Assembly: GCA_903927025.1 (NCBI GenBank) | Contig: CAIYLG010000002.1 | Location: 186,001-250,000 of the forward strand | Length of the DNA: 64,000 nt | Reading direction: 5' to 3' | Source of the DNA: an uncultured Armatimonadota bacterium | GTDB lineage: Bacteria > Armatimonadota > Fimbriimonadia > Fimbriimonadales > Fimbriimonadaceae | Part shown: positions 17,750 to 26,279 of the stretch, piece by piece | Numbering within the stretch: the stretch's first letter is position 1 | How the letters are laid out: the number at the start of each line of letters is the position of its first letter | Translations under genes and position numbers: made by a program | The notes under the pieces: model-generated | The model's database searches: none | What the model was told of the DNA's origin: nothing | What the model saw: the letters and a program-made list of their open reading frames with translations, nothing else

Positions 17750-18850
17750 CTATCGATCGTCGAGCAGGGCCGCAACAGAATCGGGGCCGACTGCTGTGGC
17801 GTGAAGCAGGGAGGGAAGGCTCAACGACTCTTCGGAACCCATTTTCGCACTCTTAATCACCAATATGGACCGACGGTATCCGGCTGGCATTACAAGAGGG
17901 TCACTCTTTGACGGGAAGGTCTTCAACAGGTGCATCACGCATTCCAAGGCTGCTGGATGCGCGTCACTCCACTTGACACCTCCTGAGGTCTCAACTCCGG
18001 CAAAAGCCAATTCCGGCCGAATTTGCTCCTCCTCTTCGGGCGAGATGATAGCAAGCACCACTGTCGAATTTCGTGCCGGATGACGAAGGCCGAGCGTCGG
18101 ATCAACCGTCACCCAGTTTCCATCCTCAGAAGCGAACTCAACGAGCCACAGGATTGGACAATTTCCAGAGGCGGCTGTAGGCATGTAGGCCACAGTTCGG
18201 GCAGGGATTTTCTGCGCTCGCAGAAGGGCGGCGCACAAATTTGCGCGGGCAAAACTTCCCCCACCCTTCTCAAGAGCGAACTGCGCAGATTGACGGTCCG
18301 CCTTCAAACTTGAAGGCCTGTTGGACGCTACCCACATCGCAACCTGCTCACAGTAATCCTCGCGATCAGGAAAACGCTTAGACAAGCCTGCCGCAACTTT
18401 GCGAACCGAAAATTGTCTCGAATTGACAATCTTTGTCGGCGCAAGCCAACGGCTAAATGCTTTTGCCTCAGACCTAAGCACTGGATCTGAAGGCAACATT
18501 AGAATTGCTGTGTAGGAAACCGTGCACGAGTTGACGGATGGCCTGGTGTGTATCCTTATGTGGGAGCTTAGGTGGTCGGCGGCATCTTCCCATCTCCAAT
18601 ACGCTATGGCATTGGCCGGCGAGGAGCGCACCTGTAGAGAAATGATGACTTGTCCGCTGTAAGGCAAAGGGGCAGGCAAGGTTACAGTGCCCGACGCCGA
18701 ACATGAAATAGCGGCGGTGAACCTAAATTGACACAGGGCAGGAGCGTGAGTCGCTTTCCTATTCAGAGTTGCGTGGACCGGTAACTCCGAGGGCCCTCGC
18801 TCCGACTGATTCGCGACAAAAGAGGTAACGAGAATGGTTGCACACAGCAT
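17750..18850 (-). CDS. Transglutaminase-fold protein lacking catalytic residues
   Basis: About 366 residues from ATG 18850 with a signal peptide (LCATILVTSFVANQ). The middle shows the transglutaminase-like core: FARANLCAALLRAQKIPARTV, then ILWLVEFASEDGNWVTVDPTLG. In active members the first segment begins with Cys (G-x-C) and the second has His before the W-V-E strand. Here they align with Ser and Leu, leaving only the Asp of VDPT. It is probably a non-enzymatic, secreted member used for binding. TTG 18868 is an alternative start. Confidence 0.7.
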   Translation of the reverse strand: MLCATILVTSFVANQSERGPSELPVHATLNRKATHAPALCQFRFTAAISCSASGTVTLPAPLPYSGQVIISLQVRSSPANAIAYWRWEDAADHLSSHIRIHTRPSVNSCTVSYTAILMLPSDPVLRSEAKAFSRWLAPTKIVNSRQFSVRKVAAGLSKRFPDREDYCEQVAMWVASNRPSSLKADRQSAQFALEKGGGSFARANLCAALLRAQKIPARTVAYMPTAASGNCPILWLVEFASEDGNWVTVDPTLGLRHPARNSTVVLAIISPEEEEQIRPELAFAGVETSGGVKWSDAHPAALECVMHLLKTFPSKSDPLVMPAGYRRSILVIKSAKMGSEESLSLPSLLHATAVGPDSVAALLDDR

Positions 18851-18887
18851 GCTAGAGGGGGGCTGCAATCAAACGCGTCCAGAAGTT

Positions 18888-18962
18888 TGGAGCGGGTGAC
18901 GAGATTCGAACTCGCAACCTTGACCTTGGGAAGGTCCTGCCCTACCATTGGGCCACACCCGC
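18888..18962 (-). tRNA. tRNA-Gly(CCC)
   Basis: On the minus strand, acceptor GCGGGTG (18962-18956) pairs with CACCCGC (18898-18892) and CCA is encoded. The anticodon loop is TTCCCAA (anticodon CCC) and the T-arm contains GAGTTCGAATCTC. It lies 14 bases downstream of tRNA-Gly(TCC) in transcription order. Confidence 0.93.
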
Positions 18963-18976
18963 TCGGGTGCGGACTC

Positions 18977-19050
18977 TGGAGCGGGTGGCGGGAATCGAAC
19001 CCGCATGGCCAGCTTGGAAGGCTGGAACTTTACCACTAAGCTACACCCGC
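18977..19050 (-). tRNA. tRNA-Gly(TCC)
   Basis: Acceptor GCGGGTG at 19050-19044 pairs with CACCCGC at 18987-18981, with encoded CCA. The anticodon stem CCAGC/GCTGG encloses loop CTTCCAA, giving anticodon TCC. It forms a tandem pair with tRNA-Gly(CCC). Confidence 0.93.
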
Positions 19051-19121
19051 GCTCAGATGTGCATTATACCAAGCACCTGCAGTTTGGTTTCGACGGATTT
19101 TTCGGCTAGTTCGACGATAAC

Positions 19122-21125
19122 CTACCGAATCCACACCCCTTTGGGACCGCAAAACACATCCTGCTGCCCAAATCGAGTCCTCAAGTTGAGCAGATGGGCA
19201 GAAACGGGGCGGGCGACATGGGGGCGGGTGAGATGCAGTTCCCCGTGCAAGCCGAACTCAATGCCAAATAATCCATGGAGCACGGTTTCTACAAACGCGG
19301 CGCCGCTCGTCTCGTTGTAGTCGGCTCCACGCAGGGAGATGCGTGGAATCCAATGGTCGGTGCCGGGACCCTGGAGCAACTCGAATGCCTGGGGAAACGG
19401 ACCCTGCCAAGTTGCACCCTCGCACCGATGAATAAGGGAAAGCATGTCATCGTACTGGCCGAACTTGGCCATGGTTTGAGCGGCCATCGCTGGCCAGGCA
19501 CAGTAAGAGCCCTTGGGGCCATGGTCAGGTCTATCGGATATGGGAGCAGCTTCGTCGGATAAAGACATCGCCCGAATCCAGCCATCGGCGAGCAACTCTC
19601 GATTGACGAAGCCGGTCATTTCCCTTTTTGTCGAGTCCGACAGATCGTCCGTCATATACAGCCCCATGTTCACGTAGTCGTACACGTGACGTGAAACCGA
19701 CGTGGAGCCATCCCGATGCTTGGTCCTCCAAACGCCCTCACCGGCGACGTACTGGGCCAAGACCGCTTTGGCCAACCGGTCAGCGTCAGACCGCAGCGAT
19801 TTTGCTTGGTCGGGCGGTTCAAGTTGAGCGGCGAGACGCATCAAGCCGACGTGGGCTCCGTTTAGCGAGGGAATCATGTGGACGTACTTAGGGCCACACT
19901 CCAAGATATTGTCGTTGTCGCCAAAGTCGGCAAGCGTCTCCCCTTGCCGAACTCTAGGTTTCCAAGCCGTCGCCCAGTCGTTGAAATGCGATCGGTTTTG
20001 AGCCAGGAATTCAGAGTCCCCGGTTGTGGTTCCGTAGTTCCAAAAGCTGGTGAAAAGGGACAGGTCGTTTGGCGAGTACCACGGGCCCACGCCTTCGCCA
20101 GTGAGGTAGTCCTCCGCATAGTGGCTATGGATGTCGATTTTTAGCCAGGACAGGATGTTCTCCCGAAAGACGACTGGATCCAGCAGCGAATAGGTGGTGG
20201 AGAAAAGCGCGGTGTCCCAGAAGTATTCCAGCGTGGTTCCGTGCTCCGGGCCAACCGTGACAAAGCATCGCTTGGATCGGGGAAAGCTTGTGCGCTCCAT
20301 CACCAAAAGCGTGGCGATCGCCATGTAGTAAATCCGCTTCAGCTTCGCATCGCTTGAAATTAGGGTCGGCAGGTTGCCGGAGTATCGCCCGTTCCCGGGC
20401 ACAAAGGCATCCGACCACCGTTGCTCCCAAGCCCGTTTTGCTCCGTCGAACATCGACTGAAAGGAGGCGATAGGCATTTCATTGAAGCTGCACTTCAGTT
20501 CAAATGTTTTCGTTTCCCCAGGTTTGAGTGCAATCGTTCCATACGGAAGCTGATCCACGGTTGCCACCACGTCGCTTTTCGAATCTCGGATCAGTTCCGC
20601 GCCCTGCCGTAATTCATGGCTGAAGCCATCCTCGGGCGGAACCCACCGATTGTTCCAATCCCAAACCCCTGACACCCGTCTAAATCCACAGGGGTTCTTC
20701 AATTCCAGCCTTGCCGTCGCGGACATTTTCCCTGCGTTCTTGACCACAAGGCGGTTCAATACCATCGCGGCGTCGGCGGCGAGTCGCACCGTGGAAGTGA
20801 ATTCAAATCCATTCGGCAGTCTCGCCAAGCGCTGAGCCTGGTACGGGAACCAACGAAAACTCGTGGCGGCGAGGGGCTTGCCGTCTACCCACAACTGCAT
20901 AGCCTCACCGCCCATCGCGAGGGGAGGAAACATTCCGTAGCGAAAACCTGAAAGGTTCTCGGTACAGCCAATCGCCCCGGTGGTGTTCGTCACCGATGGC
21001 GGATTGACGATTTCTGGCCCGGTGAGCCAATGTCCGGCGAGCGAGTCGAGCGAAGGAACCTGAGACCAAGATTTACTGGAAAGCAACAGGGCTGACACAC
21101 AAAGTAGAGCAAGGAGACGCCGCAT
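19122..21125 (-). CDS. Secreted six-hairpin (alpha/alpha)6 glycosidase-like protein
   Basis: 667 residues from ATG 21125, with signal peptide RRLLALLCVSALLLSSKSWS. An N-terminal beta-sandwich (residues about 20-240) precedes an (alpha/alpha)6 toroid with features seen in GH63/GH37-like enzymes: TTLEYFWDTALFSTTYSLL, GEGVGPWYSPNDLSLFTSFWNY and YNETSGAAFVETVLHGLFG near the end. The likely role is hydrolysis of plant or microbial oligosaccharides outside the cytoplasm; the substrate is not predictable. A TATAAT box lies seven bases before the ATG. It is divergent from the fucosidase gene. Confidence 0.8.
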   Translation of the reverse strand: MRRLLALLCVSALLLSSKSWSQVPSLDSLAGHWLTGPEIVNPPSVTNTTGAIGCTENLSGFRYGMFPPLAMGGEAMQLWVDGKPLAATSFRWFPYQAQRLARLPNGFEFTSTVRLAADAAMVLNRLVVKNAGKMSATARLELKNPCGFRRVSGVWDWNNRWVPPEDGFSHELRQGAELIRDSKSDVVATVDQLPYGTIALKPGETKTFELKCSFNEMPIASFQSMFDGAKRAWEQRWSDAFVPGNGRYSGNLPTLISSDAKLKRIYYMAIATLLVMERTSFPRSKRCFVTVGPEHGTTLEYFWDTALFSTTYSLLDPVVFRENILSWLKIDIHSHYAEDYLTGEGVGPWYSPNDLSLFTSFWNYGTTTGDSEFLAQNRSHFNDWATAWKPRVRQGETLADFGDNDNILECGPKYVHMIPSLNGAHVGLMRLAAQLEPPDQAKSLRSDADRLAKAVLAQYVAGEGVWRTKHRDGSTSVSRHVYDYVNMGLYMTDDLSDSTKREMTGFVNRELLADGWIRAMSLSDEAAPISDRPDHGPKGSYCAWPAMAAQTMAKFGQYDDMLSLIHRCEGATWQGPFPQAFELLQGPGTDHWIPRISLRGADYNETSGAAFVETVLHGLFGIEFGLHGELHLTRPHVARPVSAHLLNLRTRFGQQDVFCGPKGVWIR

Positions 21126-21132
21126 CAAGCGG

Positions 21133-21138
21133 ATTATA
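21133..21138 (-). promoter_or_regulatory. -10 box, leaderless glycosidase gene
   Basis: Perfect TATAAT on the minus strand, seven bases from the ATG at 21125. There is no room for a Shine-Dalgarno site in the transcript. Confidence 0.5.
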
Positions 21139-21194
21139 GGTAGCACAGCAACATGTCGGTACCGAAGATTGACAGGACGGGGCAAAATACGCGT

Positions 21195-22565
21195 ATGCGT
21201 GCCACTGCCTGGATTTCCATTGCTTCCCTCATCGGCTCCGCTGTCTTTGCCGACGCCCACCTCGACATTCAAAAGAAAGGTTCGAAAAAGGCGGCGGTGA
21301 CTGATAGTGTCGACCCCAACGCCAACGAGACGCCGGCCCATCACGAGGCGCGAATGCGCTGGTGGCGTGAGGCAAGATTTGGAATGTTCATTCACTGGGG
21401 TCTGTATGCGGTGCCTGCGGGAACCTATAACGGCGCGAGAACCCAAAACATCGGCGAATGGATCATGCACGATCTGAAGATCCCGGTCTCCGACTACGCT
21501 TCCCTAGCGGCCAAGTTCAATCCGACCGAGTTCAACGCCGACGAGTGGGTCGCCATCGCCAAGGCGGCAGGCATGAAGTACATCGTCATGACATCCAAGC
21601 ACCATGAGGGCTTCGCGATGTTCCACACCAAGGTGGACGCGTTCAACATCTATGACGGCACCCCCTTCAAGCGCGACCCGATCATGGAGATGTCCGAGGC
21701 GTGCAAGAAGGCCGGAATCAAGTTCGGTGTGTACTATTCGCAGGCACAGGACTGGCACCACGCTGGTGGCGCAGCCTACGGCGGGCACTGGGACACTGCC
21801 CAAGATGGCGATCTGCACGAGTACGTCAAGAAGGTTGCCGCACCTCAAGTGAAGGAGCTCTTGACGAAGTACAAGCCGGCCGTTCTTTGGTGGGACACCG
21901 AAGTTCAGATGAGCAAGGAAGACATCAAAGAGCTCACCGCTGCCTTCCCGGCAGACCCCTGGCTCGTCGCCAACAACAGACTTGGCAACGGCGTCCCTGG
22001 CGATACTGAGACGCCCGAGCAGTTCATCCCTGCCACCGGCTTTCCTGGCCGAGACTGGGAAACCTGCATGACCATCAATGACACGTGGGGCTACAAGTCG
22101 TTCGACAGAAACTTCAAATCGACTCAGACGCTGCTTAGGAACCTTATCGACATCGCGAGTAAGGGCGGCAACTACCTGCTGAACGTGGGGCCCGAGCCCA
22201 AGGGCGTGATCCCAACTCCCGAAGTTGATCGACTCAAGCAGATGGGAGAGTGGCTGGACAAGAACGGAGACAGCATCTACGGCACCAGCGCCAGCCCATT
22301 CAAGAAGCTTCCATTCGATGGCCGATGCACTGTTGAAGGTCGCAAGCTGTACGTCAACGTCTTCGCCTGGCCGGAAAGTGGATTGACCCTCCCCGGTCTC
22401 AAGACCAAGATTCGCGGGGCCCACGTCCTTGCCACCGGCAAGCGACTGAAGCTGATCAAGGCAGCCGACGGGACCGTGACCATCAGCAAGCCAGCCGAAC
22501 TGGACCCGATCTCGACCGCAATCGAGGTGGATCTGGCAGGAAAGCTGGAAGTCGACCCACAATAG
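21195..22565 (+). CDS. Alpha-L-fucosidase (GH29)
   Basis: 456 residues from ATG 21195 with signal peptide RATAWISIASLIGSAVFADA. GH29 landmarks are in order: WWREARFGMFIHWGLYAVPAG near residue 55, YIVMTSKHHEGFAMF near 130, GVYYSQAQDWHH near 175, and KPAVLWWDTEVQ, whose Asp is the predicted nucleophile. A C-terminal beta-sandwich follows. It releases alpha-linked fucose from glycans outside the cytoplasm. It is divergent from the six-hairpin glycosidase and followed by an intergenic hairpin repeat. Confidence 0.93.
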   Translation: MRATAWISIASLIGSAVFADAHLDIQKKGSKKAAVTDSVDPNANETPAHHEARMRWWREARFGMFIHWGLYAVPAGTYNGARTQNIGEWIMHDLKIPVSDYASLAAKFNPTEFNADEWVAIAKAAGMKYIVMTSKHHEGFAMFHTKVDAFNIYDGTPFKRDPIMEMSEACKKAGIKFGVYYSQAQDWHHAGGAAYGGHWDTAQDGDLHEYVKKVAAPQVKELLTKYKPAVLWWDTEVQMSKEDIKELTAAFPADPWLVANNRLGNGVPGDTETPEQFIPATGFPGRDWETCMTINDTWGYKSFDRNFKSTQTLLRNLIDIASKGGNYLLNVGPEPKGVIPTPEVDRLKQMGEWLDKNGDSIYGTSASPFKKLPFDGRCTVEGRKLYVNVFAWPESGLTLPGLKTKIRGAHVLATGKRLKLIKAADGTVTISKPAELDPISTAIEVDLAGKLEVDPQ

Positions 22566-22567
22566 CC

Positions 22568-22730
22568 TAGTCCGCTTCCTTTCGCCTGTGAGAGGAAGGG
22601 CTAGGGATGGAGAGCCGGACCGTTCAGGTCCGGGGGACGCCTACCAGTCCGACTTTTGCGCCCAACGCTGGACGCGCTGGCTCTCCCTCTCCAGCTCTCC
22701 CTCTCGCCAGGCGAAAGGGAGAGAGCTCGG
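22568..22730. repeat. Intergenic hairpin repeats, copies b and c
   Basis: Copy b (22568-22616) is the inverted counterpart of 10142-10195, sharing GGCTCTCCATCCC and the stem CTTCCTTTCGC/GAGGAAG. Copy c (22692-22730) has stem CTCTCCCTCTCGCC against GGCGAAAGGGAGAG, the same core with different flanks. They lie between convergent genes. Confidence 0.45.
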
Positions 22731-22744
22731 AGCCCGTTCAGAAC

Positions 22745-24220
22745 TCACGGGCCTGGCTTTGTCGTTTCGCAACAGCCGATATCGACCTTCTTTCCGATGA
22801 ATCGTGGGTTACCCAAGAGGTCGACAGTCCCGGCTAGGGTGGCCGCGAGGACGACTCCGGCGTTGAGGGCGGGAGAGCCGGTTCTCAACTGGAAGTTGTG
22901 GGTGGCCGCGCCAACAAAGGCTGGGTCGCCCACTTTGCTATGGGCATCTCCCTTCGAGGCCGTTCTAAATGAGGCAACGTCGGTATAGGTTCCGTTTCCC
23001 CACCCCCATGTGAGCCCGTCGGTGATTGGACAGTAGAACACGTTGTAGTCGCTGACGACTCCGGGAACCACGCCGCCGACATCGCTGATCGCGATCCCTT
23101 GGGAACTCGTGTAGAGAATGTTGTTTTTGAACACGTTTCCACTGGTGTGAAACTGGATCATGAAATCGCCTGAGCCCGAGCTCGTGGTGTCGTTCTCGTA
23201 GAACGTATTTCCCAAGAACGTGCAGTTCAAAGTCCCGCCCCTTGTGCTGTCATAACCGCCGATGGAGAGACCGGTGACGTTGTTGGAATAGAACAGGTTG
23301 TTTCGCACCGTACAAACGCTGGCGACATGGCCGCCGTGCTCGGAAGTGACCTCCATGCCCAGGTCGTTGTGGTGCATGATGTTACGCTCGATGACAATCG
23401 CGGTGCCGCCATCCACATAAATACCGTCCGCACTCTCGCTGCCTCCATAGGCGGGGTTATGGAGCGAGGAGACGTTGTAGACGGTGTTGAGGCCGATGTA
23501 TCCGTTGCGCGCCTGATCCTGCCCGCGAATGGGAGAGGTTCCCTCAAAGCCAATACAGTCGATACCGATGTTGTTGACATCGTGCACTAAGTTGTTGGTC
23601 ACTTTGAACCCGTTCACATTGCCGTTAAGGGTGAGCGTTTCGCTGTTGCCAGTTTTGGTCGCCGTAATCGTGTTCTGGTCAATCACCAGGTTGGTGATGG
23701 CTCCCTTTGGGGAGTTGCCATAGACAGCGATTCCAAAACCGTTGATGTTCGCCGCATCAGCTCCGTTGTTCTCAATATGGTCGACCGTGTTCCCCTTCAG
23801 GGTCACGGCGTTGGCCATTCCCTCAATGAGAATTCCAGCGGGAACTAGGGCGGAGTTGGCTGTTTTGAAATTTCGTATCTCGAACCCATGGACCAGTACG
23901 TTGCTGACACCGTTGATAAGCACGAGCGCGGCATCACTGGCGGGAACTGCAATTCCGGTGCCATCGATAATCGGGTGGGCGCTGGGCGCGCTTTCCAACT
24001 GGATCGGTCGCACGATGGTGACCAGTTCCTTGTAGACACCCGAACTGACCAGTACCGTGCTGCCGGAAGCCGCCGTATTGCAGGCATGTTGGATAGTGCG
24101 CCATGGCTTGGCCGAAGTGCCGAGGTTGGTGTCTTTCCCGCTGGTCGCAACGTAAAACGTGCTCGCCTGGGTGGCGGTTACTGCGGCGAGAAGGGTGGCC
24201 AGCACGATCGACTTTGTCAT
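22745..24220 (-). CDS. Secreted right-handed parallel beta-helix protein
   Basis: 491 residues with signal peptide TKSIVLATLLAAVTATQA. The mature N-terminus FYVATSGKDTNLGTSAKPWR is the usual opening of pectate-lyase-like parallel beta-helix proteins, and short N-rich coils (NTVDHIENNG, NNLVHDVNNIGIDC, RNNLFYSNNVTG) repeat along the chain. It ends with a choice-of-anchor-type motif, LLGNPRFIGKKVDIGCCE. Probably a polysaccharide lyase or isomerase-like surface protein; the catalytic residues are not identifiable. CATAGT seven bases before the ATG suggests a leaderless mRNA. Confidence 0.85.
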   Translation of the reverse strand: MTKSIVLATLLAAVTATQASTFYVATSGKDTNLGTSAKPWRTIQHACNTAASGSTVLVSSGVYKELVTIVRPIQLESAPSAHPIIDGTGIAVPASDAALVLINGVSNVLVHGFEIRNFKTANSALVPAGILIEGMANAVTLKGNTVDHIENNGADAANINGFGIAVYGNSPKGAITNLVIDQNTITATKTGNSETLTLNGNVNGFKVTNNLVHDVNNIGIDCIGFEGTSPIRGQDQARNGYIGLNTVYNVSSLHNPAYGGSESADGIYVDGGTAIVIERNIMHHNDLGMEVTSEHGGHVASVCTVRNNLFYSNNVTGLSIGGYDSTRGGTLNCTFLGNTFYENDTTSSGSGDFMIQFHTSGNVFKNNILYTSSQGIAISDVGGVVPGVVSDYNVFYCPITDGLTWGWGNGTYTDVASFRTASKGDAHSKVGDPAFVGAATHNFQLRTGSPALNAGVVLAATLAGTVDLLGNPRFIGKKVDIGCCETTKPGP

Positions 24221-24227
24221 TGCGTCT

Positions 24228-24233
24228 ACTATG
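24228..24233 (-). promoter_or_regulatory. -10 box, leaderless beta-helix gene
   Basis: CATAGT on the minus strand lies seven bases upstream of the ATG at 24220. It matches four of six consensus positions, so it is weaker than the other examples. Confidence 0.35.
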
Positions 24234-24684
24234 GGGCGTTGAAGGGTCGGTGGAGGTTGGAAGGTCAGGATATTGGCACGAAAGCGTCACTGGAGGAGGT
24301 GTGAACATAGCCTCCAGACTCCTTCCGTTCGAGCTCGCGAGGAATGTGGGAGATAACGCCGGAAGTAGCTCCACCAGCCGACCACAAAGGCTAAATCCGG
24401 GGGACAATTGTGCCAATACTATCTTGCACCGTGCTACGCCAAGGGAAGGCTGCTCAAATCTTAAATCCCAACTTCGCGGATGCAGAGTCCTCAAATACGC
24501 GACAACTCGAGAACATTTTCGCGAAAAGCGGCTCTATGAACTTCTGTGTGGGCAATCGCATTTCAGTGGCGCTGTTCTTCCTCTGATTTGAACCTCTAGT
24601 GACCATGCGCAGGTTCAAATCAGAGGAAAACAGCGTTTCTGATCCGGCCAGGACCATAGGTTCAATCCACACAAATCTTCATAG
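24234..24684. other. Gene-poor stretch with possible coding debris
   Basis: No complete gene is supported. A plus-strand frame ending near 24587 (AQILNPNFADAESSNTRQLE) looks protein-like but has no clear start. A 72-codon minus frame (24672-24454) overlaps it. The long inverted repeat at 24570-24635 dominates the region. Together with the coding fragment downstream this suggests a decayed accessory locus. Confidence 0.35.
24570..24635. repeat. 25-base inverted repeat (long hairpin)
   Basis: The left arm 24570-24595 (CGCTGTTCTTCCTCTGATTT then GAACCT) and right arm 24611-24635 are complementary over 25 bases with one single-base bulge. They are separated by 15 bases. The right arm contains GGTTCAAATC, like a tRNA T-arm. 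No T-run follows, so it is not a standard terminator. Confidence 0.6.
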
Positions 24685-24981
24685 ACCCCAAATGGGGCTA
24701 ATCTGCGAGGATTCAATGACTCGGCTGGGGATGACCCTGCTCCGTCGGTAACTTGCACGTGGGGATTCAAAGGATACTACAGTCTCTGGCTGTTCTATAA
24801 GGCAGTGGACGATGTTGCTGGATCCTCCGCGTATGTACCAATCGCCTACATCCCTTGGAATTCTCTTGGTGACATCTCGTTGGTGTTGCCAAACACTTGG
24901 ACGCAGGAGGACAACGGCTCCGGATTTGCCGGCGGGGCTGCGACTTATCCTCCGCTTATGCAGTGGCCCATTTGGCCGTAA
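24685..24981 (+). pseudogene. C-terminal fragment of an unknown protein
   Basis: A 98-codon open frame between TAG 24684 and TAA 24981 with no usable start codon near its beginning. The translation is rich in Trp, Tyr and Gly and reads like a genuine extracellular protein end: VTCTWGFKGYYSLWLFYKAV, then YVPIAYIPWNSLGDISLVLP and TYPPLMQWPIWP. The upstream half is missing or in other frames. The family is not recognised. Confidence 0.4.
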
Positions 24982-25022
24982 CTGCAGCATATTCCCGTCT
25001 CCGAATCGTATAGGGACTTCAA

Positions 25023-25925
25023 ATGCTAAACCTAGTAATCGCCTTAGCCGTTCAAGCTTCTCATAGGCTTCCGCCAGATCGGTGGTTTCGCGAGTTGCTG
25101 AATAGTAGGACCGCCAAAGTACTGCTCGCGAAAGCTCCGCAATACAAGCAACCCATCGTTGCAATCAATGGAAGTGGGCACCAAAATAGCGGTGCCGCTT
25201 CCGGAGCGAGGGATGCGAAGACCGTTATCCTAGATATTGATCAAGGACCTGCGGTAGATGCTAAATATCACGTCTTCGACCTACTTGAGTATGGGAAGAC
25301 CGAGGAGGCGTATGCATACATCTCAACATTCAGGGATTCCCATCCTGATCTAGACATTTTTATCGACTCAACCGTAATTGACTGCGAATTGTTGTCGGGG
25401 CACTACAAGGAGGCGTACGCCGATTCGATTCGATACATCAGAGGCCACACTGGTCCGGGCAAAAGTATTGGGGAGGACACGTACCTGCAACTCTCGCTTG
25501 CCGCGGCCGGACTGGGCCAAATCTTTGACGGTGAAGAGGAATACTGTGCGCAGTGGCTGAATGGGGATTTCGCTGAAATCTGGAACCACACCAGGAAGCT
25601 AGGTTCCGCCCTCAAAATCGGAAGGACGCAAGAAGCGATGCTTCTCAGCACCCTCTCAGCAGCGGTATCGTCTGCAAATCAGCAGGCATATCTTGATTTG
25701 TGCCTGAAGCTTGATCCAACCAATGATGTGGCTGGGCGCTATTTGGTTCAGTTTGATCAATGGCAAGGCCGATACTCTCACCTCAGAAGGGTAGCCGCAA
25801 TGATGTTGACTCGCTCGACGGACGAAGCCTCTCGCAGTTTCTATCGGGATAAGGTTGTTGCCGTTGAGCACTTGGCTGACCGCCCAAGGTACAGACTGGA
25901 TCGACGGCGACCAGCAAAACCCTAA
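25023..25925 (+). CDS. Hypothetical secreted protein
   Basis: 300 residues from ATG 25023. A short hydrophobic N-terminus (LNLVIALAVQA) suggests export. The rest is helical, with TPR-like stretches (AYAYISTFRDSHPDLDIFID; CELLSGHYKEAYADSIRYI; AYLDLCLKLDPTNDVAGRYL). No enzyme motif is recognised. A/T content is a little higher than in the neighbours and the flanks are gene-poor, so it may be part of an accessory insertion. Confidence 0.6.
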   Translation: MLNLVIALAVQASHRLPPDRWFRELLNSRTAKVLLAKAPQYKQPIVAINGSGHQNSGAASGARDAKTVILDIDQGPAVDAKYHVFDLLEYGKTEEAYAYISTFRDSHPDLDIFIDSTVIDCELLSGHYKEAYADSIRYIRGHTGPGKSIGEDTYLQLSLAAAGLGQIFDGEEEYCAQWLNGDFAEIWNHTRKLGSALKIGRTQEAMLLSTLSAAVSSANQQAYLDLCLKLDPTNDVAGRYLVQFDQWQGRYSHLRRVAAMMLTRSTDEASRSFYRDKVVAVEHLADRPRYRLDRRRPAKP

Positions 25926-26279
25926 GGAGTGCTTCCTCAGCAATCGCCCTTAATTAACCCTGCCACTGCGGTTGTGGTGCAAAGCTTCGGAAATAGTATT
26001 AGGAGCTTTAGGTATCGCTGGCGTTAGCTCCTTCGCCAGCGTGCCGCCTGCCTCATGGACTCAAGGGGAGCGGCAGGTGGGCCTCCGGTCTTGGCTGAGA
26101 ACCCTGTGGCACCCTTCGAGCAAGGGCAGAAGCCCCTCCCCGGATCTCGTGTTCACCACATAGTTGTGTCCGCCCTTCGCATTCGATTGCGGGACTCTCC
26201 ATACTGCTTCGCCCTTTGAGCTAGAGCGCACTAGTCTCCAACCCCTCATCAAGCGCACTGAAAAAGGGGGGCTTAAACA
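25926..26279. other. Gene-free stretch
   Basis: No supported gene. It contains a perfect 8-base hairpin stem, CGCTGGCG (26016-26023) with CGCCAGCG (26034-26041). A run of G near the end (26267-26272) lies beside the stop of the ALDH16 gene. Nothing else is recognisable. Confidence 0.4.

Noticed and set aside
21504..22562. 352-codon minus-strand frame opposite the fucosidase gene
   Set aside because: The GH29 motifs lie on the plus strand throughout; the antisense frame is a composition artefact.
24679..25164. 161-codon minus-strand frame
   Set aside because: It is antisense to the protein-like relic at 24685-24981 and to the start of the gene at 25023; its own composition is not protein-like.
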